From Leucobacter chromiireducens subsp. solipictus (GTDB lineage Bacteria > Actinomycetota > Actinomycetes > Actinomycetales > Microbacteriaceae): a stretch of DNA of 64,000 nt. Of the stretch, positions 17,189 to 25,592 are shown piece by piece. The number at the start of each line of letters is the position of its first letter. Positions within the stretch are counted from its first letter, which is position 1. The translations under genes were made by a program, and so were the position numbers. Location of the stretch: assembly GCF_016758195.1 (NCBI RefSeq), contig NZ_QYAC01000005.1, positions 310,001 through 374,000 on the forward strand, written 5' to 3'. The notes under the pieces were generated by a model. It did not search any database. It saw only the letters and a program-made list of their open reading frames with translations, and was not told the origin of the DNA.

Positions 17189-18576
17189 CGGGGAACCGTC
17201 TGAATGACGCCGGTTTTCGTGTGGACCGGGATCGGGACGCGACGCCACGGCACCCGCGTCGGCTCCGCGTCGAGGGAGGGGAGCTGGTAGTCGAAGCGGG
17301 ATTTCACCGCGATCAGCACGAGCAGCACCCAGTTGCCCTCGATGAGGAGGCGGCTTTCGGTGAGTGACTGCACGATGAGCGCCACGATGACGAGGAGCGG
17401 CCACAGCGCACTCGTCGCGTAGGGCAGCGGCGGGCCGAAGCCGCGACGCGGGGCATCGACCGCGCGGAACCAGACCCGCCAGGTTGCGAGGAGTACGAGC
17501 GGCGCGAACACGAGCACGCCGACGATGCCGAGCTGGAACCACACGTCCAGCCAAGCGTTGTGGGCACTCATCACCGGGATGCCGGCCTTGACATCGAGCG
17601 AGGCGAAGGGTTCCGCCCACGGGGCCCAATAGCTCACCCAGCCCCAGCCGAACCACGGCCGCTGTTCGGCGAGATCAATCACGGCCTGCCAGGTCTCCAG
17701 GCGCCCGGTCATGTCGCCGCTCTTGCCGAGCAGCCCAAAGACGAATTCGCGGGCGAAGAGCACGAGGCCGATCGCGATCGCAATCAGGGCGGTCGCGACC
17801 ACGTACAGGGGTACGCGACCCTCGGGGCCGAGGCGGCGCGCCCACAGGGCGAGCGCGAGCACCACGAGCACGGCGAGGAGCGCGACCCACACGGTCGCCC
17901 CGCGGGTGAGCAGGATCACGGCGGTCGCGGCGACGACCCAGAACCAGCCGGCGAACGGGCTGACGAGGCCAGCGCGCAGCTGGATCCCGAACACGATCAG
18001 GGCGAGCAGGCCAATGAAGCCGAACAGTACGGAGCTCGCCACGATGCCCTGAATCGGACCTCCCGCGAACAGGAGATCGCGGCTCCAGTAGAGGAGCTTC
18101 GACACCTTTTCGCCCTCCGCGGGGCGCTCGATGAAGTTCTGGAACAGGGGTTCGTGCACGAACAGCGAGACCCAGAGCTCGAACGCGAAGGACACGCCAA
18201 TGATCCAGCGCAGCGCGGTGCCCAGGGTGCGCAGCACCTCGTGCCAGGTCAGGACGAACGCGAGGACCACCGCGAGCAGGGTGGTCGCGAGCTGCGCGGT
18301 GACGCCGAGCACGCTTTCGAAGCGGTATTGGGACCAGGCGATCGAGGCGAGCGCGAGCGCGAGGAACCAGTACAGGGGGGCGGGGAGACGATACCAGCGG
18401 AAGCGTTCAGGCTTTTCGCGGAGAAAGATCACGACCCCGACCACGGTGAGGACCGCAGCGATACCGAGGAACCCCCACCAGCCCACGAGGTTCCGGACGC
18501 CGTTGCTGCCGAGCGTGAGGATGAAGACGCAGATCGCGTATGCGCTCACGCCCAGTCTGGTCCTGCTTTCCGCCAT
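17185..18576 (-). CDS. O-antigen ligase / WzyC-like membrane polymerase
   Basis: 463 residues and about 11 membrane helices. The large outer loop and the conserved GWGWVSYW...SAHNAWLD segment near residues 310-350 are typical of the O-antigen ligase/Wzy fold. Such enzymes join or polymerise lipid-linked glycans outside the membrane. Its place next to glfT2 and manA suggests it handles a galactofuranose- or mannose-containing surface polymer. The start has a -10 box 7 bases upstream and no ribosome site. Confidence 0.8.
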   Translation of the reverse strand: MAESRTRLGVSAYAICVFILTLGSNGVRNLVGWWGFLGIAAVLTVVGVVIFLREKPERFRWYRLPAPLYWFLALALASIAWSQYRFESVLGVTAQLATTLLAVVLAFVLTWHEVLRTLGTALRWIIGVSFAFELWVSLFVHEPLFQNFIERPAEGEKVSKLLYWSRDLLFAGGPIQGIVASSVLFGFIGLLALIVFGIQLRAGLVSPFAGWFWVVAATAVILLTRGATVWVALLAVLVVLALALWARRLGPEGRVPLYVVATALIAIAIGLVLFAREFVFGLLGKSGDMTGRLETWQAVIDLAEQRPWFGWGWVSYWAPWAEPFASLDVKAGIPVMSAHNAWLDVWFQLGIVGVLVFAPLVLLATWRVWFRAVDAPRRGFGPPLPYATSALWPLLVIVALIVQSLTESRLLIEGNWVLLVLIAVKSRFDYQLPSLDAEPTRVPWRRVPIPVHTKTGVIQTVPR

Positions 18577-18583
18577 AGTCGGT

Positions 18584-18589
18584 ATGGTA
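18584..18589 (-). promoter_or_regulatory. -10 box TACCAT of the polymerase gene, overlapping a manA-side -10 box
   Basis: On the minus strand TACCAT is followed by 7 bases and the ATG at 18576. On the plus strand TATGGT (18583-18588) overlaps it and could start the manA transcript, so two divergent promoters may compete. Confidence 0.4.
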
Positions 18590-18674
18590 GAGCATGGCGT
18601 GCACGGGACCCCGTATGCCCCGGTGTCGCTGGGGCGTCACCGGAAGCCTGAGCCCCAGTCTCCCGAGGAGTGAC

Positions 18675-19940
18675 GTGCTGGTTTTTATCGAGAACACGCC
18701 GCGCGCGTACGCGTGGGGCTCGACGAACGCACTCGCTGAGATGCTGGGCACCTCGCCCACGGGGGAACCGCAGGCCGAGCTCTGGTTGGGGACCCACCCG
18801 GGAAGCCCGGCCCATGTGGCGAAGGCGACGCCCGTCGAACACACGCTGATCGACCTCGTGCAGGGAGACCCCGAGCGCTACGGCGTCGACGGCGGTCCGT
18901 TGCCGTTCCTCCTGAAGGTGCTCGCGATCGGTGCGCCGCTCTCGCTTCAGGTGCACCCCGACGCGGCGCAGGCCGCGGCAGGTTTCGCGGCCGAGGAGGC
19001 CGCCGGGATCCCGCGTGAGGCCCGGGAGCGCAACTACGGCGACGCACACCACAAGCCCGAGCTCCTCGTCGCGCTCAGCGACGTCACCGCGCTGAGCGGG
19101 TTTCGCTCGCTGGATTCGGCGCGGCGGGATCTGCGCGCGCTCGCGACGTGTGCGCGGGAGCGCGGGGCGACGGCGGGTGCCGGCGCGCTCGAGGCTGCCG
19201 CGGCGCGGCTCGGGGAGCGAGACGCGGAGGCCGCCCGGCGCGACTTCATCGCCTGGGCGTTCCGCGGCGATGCCGAGGTGGTCGCCGCGCTGGCGGCGCT
19301 GCCGGCAGCCGTCGCGACCCGTGCCGAGGCTACCGACGCCGACCAGGACCGGATCGCCGCTCTGCAGCGCATCCTCGAGACCCACCCCGGGGATCCGGGG
19401 GCGCTCGTCTCCCTCCTGCTCCACCACGTGCGGCTCGCCCCGGGTGAGGCGCTGTTCCTCCCCGCCCGTCAACTGCACGCCTACCTTGGCGGGATCGCGG
19501 TCGAGGTGATGGCCGCGTCGGACAACGTGCTGCGCGCCGGTCTCACGGAGAAACACGTCGACGTCGACGAACTGTGCCGGGTCCTCGACGCCGGGGAGAT
19601 CGCCGAGCCGCGATTCCCGGAGCGGGCGCTCGCCGCAGGGCTGGTCGCCTGGCAGCCCGGGGTCCCGGATTTCCAGCTGCTCCGCGCGCGCGTCTGCGAC
19701 CCGGACGACCGCGACGCGGGCCTCGGGGTGCCGGATCACGGTGCCGCCGCGGAGATCGAGGTGGCGGCCGCACACCCGATCGTGCTCGTGGTCACCGCGG
19801 GCCGGGTGCGCGTCGAGCGGCTCGCGACCGAGTTCGCCGAGGTCGCCACCGCGCGTCGGGGCCAGTCGCTGTACGTCTCCGCGGGTGACCCGATCCGGCT
19901 CACGGGCTCGGGCGAAGTATTCCTCGCGACCGTCGGATAG
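18675..19940 (+). CDS. manA: Mannose-6-phosphate isomerase, class I
   Basis: 421 residues. Interconverts fructose-6-phosphate and mannose-6-phosphate for mannosylation and glycan precursors. The start region VFIENTPRAYAWGS matches type I enzymes. Zinc-binding and active-site motifs include LQVHPD, HKPELL and a late ARQLHAYL segment. GTG 18675 is chosen because GAGGAG ends 4 bases upstream and the family normally begins just before this motif. A longer frame begins at 18594. Confidence 0.9.
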   Translation: MLVFIENTPRAYAWGSTNALAEMLGTSPTGEPQAELWLGTHPGSPAHVAKATPVEHTLIDLVQGDPERYGVDGGPLPFLLKVLAIGAPLSLQVHPDAAQAAAGFAAEEAAGIPREARERNYGDAHHKPELLVALSDVTALSGFRSLDSARRDLRALATCARERGATAGAGALEAAAARLGERDAEAARRDFIAWAFRGDAEVVAALAALPAAVATRAEATDADQDRIAALQRILETHPGDPGALVSLLLHHVRLAPGEALFLPARQLHAYLGGIAVEVMAASDNVLRAGLTEKHVDVDELCRVLDAGEIAEPRFPERALAAGLVAWQPGVPDFQLLRARVCDPDDRDAGLGVPDHGAAAEIEVAAAHPIVLVVTAGRVRVERLATEFAEVATARRGQSLYVSAGDPIRLTGSGEVFLATVG

Positions 19941-19980
19941 GGGCCGGGCGAGCGGCAGGCGCGAACCCGCCGAGGGAGAG

Positions 19981-19986
19981 TACACT
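19981..19986 (+). promoter_or_regulatory. -10 box TACACT of the 19994-ribF operon
   Basis: TACACT is followed by 7 bases and the GTG at 19994, which is leaderless spacing. Confidence 0.5.
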
Positions 19987-19993
19987 TGGGGCC

Positions 19994-20485
19994 GTGTCGA
20001 ATCCAGCAGCATCCGTCCCCGGCAGCGTGCCACAGTCCCGCAGCGAACGGCTGAGCGGGCTGGGACGCGTGCTGATCGCGGTCTATGTCGTGCTCGCGAT
20101 CGCGGCGACCTTCCGCTCGGTCTTCCAGATCATGAAGAAGTTCGACGAAGCTCCGCTCGCGTACTCCCTGTCGGCCGTGGCCGGGGTCGTGTACATCGTG
20201 GCGACCGTGGCGTTGATCATGGGGATCAAGGGCGCGCACACGTCCACGGGGCGACTGTGGCGTGCGGTCGCGTGGGTGGCGCTCGCCTTCGAGCTCAGCG
20301 GCGTGCTGATCGTCGGCACCCTGAGCCTGGTCTCCCCGGAACTGTTCGCGCACCCCTCCGTCTGGTCGACCTTCGGGATCGGATACGGGTTCATTCCGCT
20401 CGTGCTGCCCGTGCTCGGCCTGGTCTGGTTGCGGCGCACGGCTCGCGCGAGCGGTGCGGTGGGCACCGCGGAGGCCGCAGCCTGA
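19994..20485 (+). CDS. Four-helix integral membrane protein
   Basis: 163 residues. A polar N-terminal tail of about 25 residues is followed by four hydrophobic segments (about 27-45, 60-80, 93-115 and 125-145). It has no enzymatic motif. It precedes ribF with the stop and start sharing one A (TGATG), so the genes are coupled. Similar small membrane proteins are common next to ribF in Microbacteriaceae as far as I know. The function is unknown. Confidence 0.75.
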   Translation: MSNPAASVPGSVPQSRSERLSGLGRVLIAVYVVLAIAATFRSVFQIMKKFDEAPLAYSLSAVAGVVYIVATVALIMGIKGAHTSTGRLWRAVAWVALAFELSGVLIVGTLSLVSPELFAHPSVWSTFGIGYGFIPLVLPVLGLVWLRRTARASGAVGTAEAAA

Positions 20486-21429
20486 TGCGGCTCGTTGCGT
20501 CCCTCGCCGAGATCGTCCCCGCCGAGTTCGCAGCGGGAAGCTGTGTCGCCATCGGGAAGTTCGACGGTCTGCACCTCGGCCATCAGTCGATCCTGCGCCG
20601 CCTGGTCGCGGACGCGCGCGCCGACGGTCAGCTCGCGGTGGTGTTCACCTTCGCGAACAACCCGCTGAGCTTCCTGAACCCGGAGCGCTGCCCGCAGCCC
20701 CTGATGAGCCGCGCACAGCGCCTCGAAGCCTTCGAGGCCGCCGGGGTTGATGTGTGTGTCATGGTCGAGTTCGACGCGGAGTTCGCGGCGATTCCGGCAC
20801 CCGAGTTCGTCACCGAGGTGCTCGTGTCCCAGCTCCACGCCCGCCACGTGATCATGGGGGCGGACTTCCGCTTCGGGCATCGCGGTGCGGGCGACGGTGC
20901 GCTGTTGCACGAGCTCGGAGCGCACCACGGCTTCACGGCCGAGTCCGTGGCCTGGGTCGAGGACCCGGAGGTGGGGTCGATGTCGTCCTCCCGCACCCGC
21001 GATGCGGTGCTGGCGGGGGATGTGGAGACCGCGTCGCGCATGCTGGGCCGCCCGCCCGCGGTGCGCGGCGAGGTGGTGCACGGCGACGCCCGCGGTCGCG
21101 AGCTCGGTTTCCCCACCGCGAATCTGGGCGGCATCGTTGAGGGGCTCGTCCCGGCGGACGGGGTGTATGCGGGCTGGGTGCTGCTCGGCGGGGAACGCGA
21201 GCCGCGCGTCGCGGCGATCTCCGTGGGCAACAACCCGACGTTCACCCCGGACGAGCAGTCGCGCGTGGAAGCGTTTGTGCTCGACTTCGCGGGCGACCTC
21301 TACGGGCAGCCGATCGAGGTCCGGTTCGCGCACCGGCTGCGCGGCACGGTCCGGTTCGACTCGCTCGACGAGCTGCTCGTGCAGATGCACGCCGACGTCG
21401 CGGAGACCCGCCGCCTGCTCGAACGGTAG
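20485..21429 (+). CDS. ribF: Bifunctional riboflavin kinase / FAD synthetase
   Basis: 314 residues. Converts riboflavin to FMN and FMN to FAD. The N-terminal adenylyltransferase domain has GKFDGLHLGH with the nucleotidyl-transferase HxGH signature, plus GADFRFGHR. The C-terminal kinase domain has LGFPTANL and GVYAGWV. The length is that of the usual bifunctional enzyme. The start overlaps the stop of the upstream membrane protein. FMN and FAD are needed by several flavoproteins in this window, including glf, mqo and the P450 fusion. Confidence 0.95.
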   Translation: MRLVASLAEIVPAEFAAGSCVAIGKFDGLHLGHQSILRRLVADARADGQLAVVFTFANNPLSFLNPERCPQPLMSRAQRLEAFEAAGVDVCVMVEFDAEFAAIPAPEFVTEVLVSQLHARHVIMGADFRFGHRGAGDGALLHELGAHHGFTAESVAWVEDPEVGSMSSSRTRDAVLAGDVETASRMLGRPPAVRGEVVHGDARGRELGFPTANLGGIVEGLVPADGVYAGWVLLGGEREPRVAAISVGNNPTFTPDEQSRVEAFVLDFAGDLYGQPIEVRFAHRLRGTVRFDSLDELLVQMHADVAETRRLLER

Positions 21430-21450
21430 CGACCGCGACCCGCCCGACCC

Positions 21451-21467
21451 GCCCGGGGATCCCGGGC
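21451..21467 (+). terminator. Terminator-like hairpin after ribF
   Basis: A 7-bp GC stem (21451-21457 with 21461-21467) has a GAT loop. A second palindrome, CACCCGG-TT-CCGGGTG (21468-21482), follows at once and may be part of the stop or of the next promoter. Confidence 0.5.
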
Positions 21468-21483
21468 ACCCGGTTCCGGGTGG

Positions 21484-21489
21484 TACCAT
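21484..21489 (+). promoter_or_regulatory. -10 box TACCAT with a 120-base leader before the SNF2 helicase
   Basis: TACCAT would start transcription near 21496, leaving about 120 bases before the TTG at 21617. The leader has no obvious open frame or known riboswitch pattern. Confidence 0.35.
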
Positions 21490-21616
21490 GTGGAGCACGG
21501 TCGTATCCGCGAGTGTTCTGCGAGCCCCATGCCGCGCATGAGGTCAGGCTCGTTCACTGGTGTCCGGCCCCGCTCGGTACGCGTTCCGAGACCGTCCACG
21601 CTGATCAGGAGATCCA

Positions 21617-23779
21617 TTGGCATCCAACACTGCCACGCGTCAGTCCGCTGGGAAGAACACTTCTTCGCGCAACTCGAATGCGTCCTCGCGGTCGAATGGC
21701 CGTCGCAAGCACACTCACAACGAGGGCATCATCCCGCTGCTGGCGCGCGCCGTGCGCGAGGTCGAAGCCTCCGCGCAGCGGGGCAAGGCGACCCCGGCGA
21801 ACCGCACCAAGTTCCACGTCATCGCGCTGCTGATGCGCGAGGAGCGCGCTCGGATCAAGACCGACGAGACGGTCAGTGATGCGGAGCGTGCGGAGACCCT
21901 GAAGCGCCTCGACGGCGTCGCCGCGATCCTCGCGAAGACCGCGGCCCGCGACACGAGCCTCATCACGCTGCTCGAGCCGACCGCCACGATCAGCGAGGCC
22001 ACGCGCCAGCTGAAGCGCAAGATGCTCACGCAGGCGGGCTTCGAGCTGCCCGAGGAGGAGAAGGCCGCGCCCGAGCCGGTGAAGGCGTACGTGCCGCCGG
22101 AGCTCGCCGAGCGCCAGGTCGAGCCGACGGGCATCGATGCCCGGATGCTGTCGAACCCCTTCCTCGCGCCGAACCTGACGCCGCCGCAGCAGCCCACCCC
22201 GGTGGTGCGCCTCGCGAACTGGGAGCTCCTCGGACCGCTGCTCAAGGCGTTCGAACAGGGCGGTGCCGGATCGGCGTGCATGCCACTGCCCGAGCCCCCG
22301 GTGCCGGATCGTCTCGCCCCCGCCGGGCGCGAGCTGATGGATCACCAGGCGCGCTTCCTCGCAAGCGTCCGCGACGGTCACCGCAGCTTCCTGCTTGCCG
22401 ACGAGCCGGGCCTCGGGAAGACGGCGCAGTCCGTCATCGCCGCCTCGGTGGCCGACGCCTACCCGCTGCTCGTGGTGGTCCCGAACGTCGTGAAGATGAA
22501 CTGGGCGCGCGAGGTGGAACGGTGGACGCCGCAGCGCCGCGTCACCGTCATCCACGGCGATGGCCGCGACATCGACGCGTTCGCCGACGTCTTCGTGGTG
22601 AACTACGAGATCCTCGATCGCCACCTGAGCTGGATCTCACGCTTCGGGTTCAAGGGCATGGTCGTCGACGAGGCGCACATGATCAAGAACGTGCAGTCCC
22701 AGCGTTCGCGAAACGTGCTCGCGATCGCCGAGAGCATCCGCGAGCGGACTCCGGGGACCTCCCCGCTGCTCATCGCCCTGACCGGTACGCCGCTCATCAA
22801 CGACATCGACGACTTCCGCGCGATCTGGCGCTTCCTGGGCTGGACGGACGCGGAGAAGCCCGGCCCGGAGCTGATGGCCAAGCTGGAGAACAACGGCTGG
22901 ACGCCCGCGGACGCCGCCTTCTACCCGGAGGCGCGGCAGAGCGTCGTCGAGATGGGGATCGTGCGCCGCCGCAAGATCGACGTCGCGGCGGATCTGCCCG
23001 CCAAGCGTGTGGTGGACCTTCCCGTGGAGCTGGACGACGAATTCGGTCGCGGCATCCGGGACGCCGAGGCGAAGCTGGCGCGCAAGCTCGTGGACCGCTT
23101 CATGGTCGTCAAGAAGGGCAAGCTGGGCGAGAAGCTCAGCGACGAAGCGATCATTCGCATGGTGTGCGCGCAGGAGCTCGAAGAATCCCACGCCTCGGCG
23201 GACGGGCTCAACGTCTTCACGATGGTGCGGCAGATTGGCCAGGCGAAGGCCGCACTTGCCGCGGACTACACGGCGCAGCTCGCGCGGTCGGTGGGCAAGG
23301 TGGTGTTCTTCGCGAAGCACATCGACGTCATGGATCGTGTCGAGGCGCAGCTGGCGGAGGCCGGTCTGAAGACCGTGTCGATCCGCGGCGATCAGAGCGC
23401 AACCTTCCGGCAGGAACAGATCGACGCGTTCAACAAGGATCCCGAGGTGTCGGTCGCGGTGTGCTCGCTGACCGCCGCCGGCGTGGGCGTCAACCTGCAG
23501 GCCTCGTCGAACGTGGTGCTCGCGGAGCTCAGCTGGACCGACGCCGAGCAGACGCAGGCGATCGACCGGGTGCACCGCATCGGCCAGGACGAGCCGGTGA
23601 CCGCGTGGCGCATCGTCGCCGCGCAGACGATCGACGCCAAGATCGCCGAGCTCATCGACGGCAAGGCCGGCCTCGCCGCCCGCGCACTCGACGGGGCCGA
23701 GGCGAAGGACGAGAACGAAGATTCGGTGCAGCTGCTCGCGCTCATGGGTGTCCTGCAGCGCGCGCTCGGCGCAGCCTAG
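21617..23779 (+). CDS. SNF2-family DEAD/DEAH-box helicase
   Basis: 720 residues. A Ser/Asn/Arg-rich N-terminus (1-35) and a helical region precede the SNF2 core. The core has Walker A ADEPGLGKTAQS, Walker B VVDEAHMIKN, motif III LTGTPL, and in lobe 2 the DRVHRIGQDEPV motif (V-VI). SNF2 proteins translocate on duplex DNA, so a repair or transcription-remodelling role is likely. The start is TTG 21617 with AGGAG 5 bases upstream. No ATG gives the full N-terminus. The gene ends before a strong hairpin. Confidence 0.85.
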   Translation: MASNTATRQSAGKNTSSRNSNASSRSNGRRKHTHNEGIIPLLARAVREVEASAQRGKATPANRTKFHVIALLMREERARIKTDETVSDAERAETLKRLDGVAAILAKTAARDTSLITLLEPTATISEATRQLKRKMLTQAGFELPEEEKAAPEPVKAYVPPELAERQVEPTGIDARMLSNPFLAPNLTPPQQPTPVVRLANWELLGPLLKAFEQGGAGSACMPLPEPPVPDRLAPAGRELMDHQARFLASVRDGHRSFLLADEPGLGKTAQSVIAASVADAYPLLVVVPNVVKMNWAREVERWTPQRRVTVIHGDGRDIDAFADVFVVNYEILDRHLSWISRFGFKGMVVDEAHMIKNVQSQRSRNVLAIAESIRERTPGTSPLLIALTGTPLINDIDDFRAIWRFLGWTDAEKPGPELMAKLENNGWTPADAAFYPEARQSVVEMGIVRRRKIDVAADLPAKRVVDLPVELDDEFGRGIRDAEAKLARKLVDRFMVVKKGKLGEKLSDEAIIRMVCAQELEESHASADGLNVFTMVRQIGQAKAALAADYTAQLARSVGKVVFFAKHIDVMDRVEAQLAEAGLKTVSIRGDQSATFRQEQIDAFNKDPEVSVAVCSLTAAGVGVNLQASSNVVLAELSWTDAEQTQAIDRVHRIGQDEPVTAWRIVAAQTIDAKIAELIDGKAGLAARALDGAEAKDENEDSVQLLALMGVLQRALGAA

Positions 23780-23795
23780 TCGCGCATCGCGCACC

Positions 23796-23829
23796 GCGGC
23801 CCCCGCTCCCACCCGGGAGCGGGGGCCGC
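23796..23829 (+). terminator. Terminator hairpin after the SNF2 helicase
   Basis: A perfect 15-bp GC stem (23796-23810 with 23815-23829) has an ACCC loop and lies 16 bases after the stop. Confidence 0.85.
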
Positions 23830-23948
23830 TGGCCGTTTTCGGCACGCAAATGGCAGGAACGCCACTGTTCGCGCACTTCTCGCCACCGCTAGCATGGGAC
23901 GAGTCCCGCCGGAGTGACCGGCGCGGCGCCCGGCGACGAAGGGGAGTC

Positions 23949-25001
23949 ATGCGCATTGGTGTGCTCTGTTCAGGGGGCGACAGCCCGGGGATGAACGCGG
24001 CGATTCGCGGTGCCGTGCTCCGCGGTGTCGACGTGCACGGCTTCGAGATGCTCGGCTTCATGGACGGCTGGCGAGGGTTTCACGACGGAGAATACCTCCC
24101 GCTCGATCGCCTCGCGGTGCGCGGGCTTTCCCCGCGCGGCGGAGTGATTCTGGGCACGAGTCGCGTGCCACCGTTCCCGGGGGGCCGGGGCACCCCGGAG
24201 GCGCTGCGCTCGGTGGCCGAGCGCTTCCGCGCGCTCGGACTCGACGGGCTGCTGCTCATCGGCGGCAACGGCACGCAGACGGTGGCCCGCATGCTCTCCG
24301 ATGCCGGGATGCCGGTGATCGGGCTTCCGAAAACCATCGACAACGATCTTGACGGCACCGACTATACCTTCGGGTTTGACACCGCCGTCTCGATCGCGGC
24401 CGAGGCCATCGACCGGCTCCGCACCACGGGGGAGTCGCATCGGCGCTGCATGGTGCTCGAGGTGATGGGCCGCGACGCGGGGTGGATCGCGCTCCACGCC
24501 GGCATGGCGGGCGGCGCACAGCTCACGCTCGTGCCCGAGTTCCCCGAGACGATCGAACAGATCTCGGAGTGGGTGCTCAGCGTGCGCGACCGCGGACGCT
24601 CCTCGTTGGTGGTGGTCGCCGAGGGCTTCCGGCTCGCGGGGAGCGAGGCCGGGGCCGTGGGAACGCAGGTCACGCGCGAGGGACACGACGGCTTCGGGCG
24701 GCCGCGGCTGGGCGGCGTGGCCGAGGTGCTGGCGCCGCTCATCGAGGAACACGCGGGCGTGGAGACGCGGGCCACGGTGCTCGGGCACGTGCAGCGTGGT
24801 GGCCCGCCGACCGCGTTCGACCGGGTGCTTGCGACGCGCACCGGGATCGCCGCCGCGGACGCGGTCGCGCGCGGCCAGTGGGGCATGATGGCCGGGCTAC
24901 GGGGGGACCGGATCGAGCTGGTGCCGTTCGTCGAGGCCGTCGGCCGACTCAAAACCGTCCCGGCCGCGCGCTATGCCGAGGCGCGTCGCAACTTCGGCTA
25001 G
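23949..25001 (+). CDS. pfkA: 6-phosphofructokinase
   Basis: 350 residues. Phosphorylates fructose-6-phosphate to the 1,6-bisphosphate. GGDSPGMNA (9-17), GGNGT (105-109) and PKTIDND (127-133) mark the active site. The Gly in GGNGT is as in ATP-dependent enzymes, while the Lys of PKTID is as in PPi-dependent enzymes. Streptomyces-type ATP enzymes show the same mixture, so ATP use is more likely. The ATG at 23949 has GGGGAG 3-4 bases upstream. Length and fold fit the family A type. Confidence 0.92.
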   Translation: MRIGVLCSGGDSPGMNAAIRGAVLRGVDVHGFEMLGFMDGWRGFHDGEYLPLDRLAVRGLSPRGGVILGTSRVPPFPGGRGTPEALRSVAERFRALGLDGLLLIGGNGTQTVARMLSDAGMPVIGLPKTIDNDLDGTDYTFGFDTAVSIAAEAIDRLRTTGESHRRCMVLEVMGRDAGWIALHAGMAGGAQLTLVPEFPETIEQISEWVLSVRDRGRSSLVVVAEGFRLAGSEAGAVGTQVTREGHDGFGRPRLGGVAEVLAPLIEEHAGVETRATVLGHVQRGGPPTAFDRVLATRTGIAAADAVARGQWGMMAGLRGDRIELVPFVEAVGRLKTVPAARYAEARRNFG

Positions 25002-25028
25002 CGCGCCCGCACGGGGCGATGCGTTCGG

Positions 25029-25304
25029 CTACAGGCCGAGCTTCTCCTTGACGTCGTTCAGCGACGGGTTCGTCGCGGTGCTGCCGTCGGGGAATACGAC
25101 GGTGGGGACGGTCTGGTTCCCGCCGTTTGCCGCCATGACGAGCTCCGGTGTCCCCGGGGTGTTCTCGATGTCGATCTCGGTGTAGCCGATGCCGGTCTTG
25201 TCGAGCATCAGCTTGAGGCGCTTGCAGTACCCGCACCACTCGGTGGAGAACATGGTGATGGTGCCGGTCTCGGGCACGAAATCGGTCAGCTGCGCAGTGC
25301 TCAC
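25029..25304 (-). CDS. mrx1: Mycoredoxin (glutaredoxin-like, CGYC active site)
   Basis: 91 residues. Reduces mycothiol-protein mixed disulfides. The active site is STEWCGYCKRL, and the conserved cis-Pro loop TVPTVVF follows. This pattern is that of actinobacterial mycoredoxin-1. The GTG at 25304 has AAGGAG 6 bases upstream. It goes with mca at 43204, so the cell uses mycothiol as its main low-mass thiol. Confidence 0.88.
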   Translation of the reverse strand: MSTAQLTDFVPETGTITMFSTEWCGYCKRLKLMLDKTGIGYTEIDIENTPGTPELVMAANGGNQTVPTVVFPDGSTATNPSLNDVKEKLGL

Positions 25305-25428
25305 GGATGCTCCTTCAGTGGTGTGATCTGGACGTCAGTCTAACGCCGCCGCGGGCGCGGGGGCTGGGGGCGTCCACCCCAGTGGAACGGCCGGACACGC
25401 CGGGTCATTCCCCGGCGAAAAGTCTTCG

Positions 25429-25450
25429 GGTGAACGGGAGGTAAACGGGG
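25429..25450 (+). promoter_or_regulatory. PHO-box-like direct repeat, distal copy
   Basis: Two adjacent 11-base units, GGTGAACGGGA and GGTAAACGGGG, lie 143 bases before pit. GGTGAAC is the complement of the GTTCACC core bound by PhoP in Streptomyces, where repeats also have 11-base periodicity. Confidence 0.45.
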
Positions 25451-25520
25451 CTGCCTGAGCTTGACCTGACCCCGGCAAGGTGGAACCATGAGTGTGGCGC
25501 TCGCGTGTCAACTCCTCCCA

Positions 25521-25553
25521 GCTGAACGTTCGGTGAAGTTCTGGTGACACTGC
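25521..25553 (+). promoter_or_regulatory. PHO-box-like direct repeats, proximal copy
   Basis: Three 11-base units in a row, GCTGAACGTTC, GGTGAAGTTCT and GGTGACACTGC, end 39 bases before the pit start. The period and core match Streptomyces-type PHO boxes in reverse orientation, and the downstream gene is a phosphate transporter. Confidence 0.5.
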
Positions 25554-25592
25554 GAGTGATCCACGGCCCCTGCTCCCGAACGAAAGACGCCG

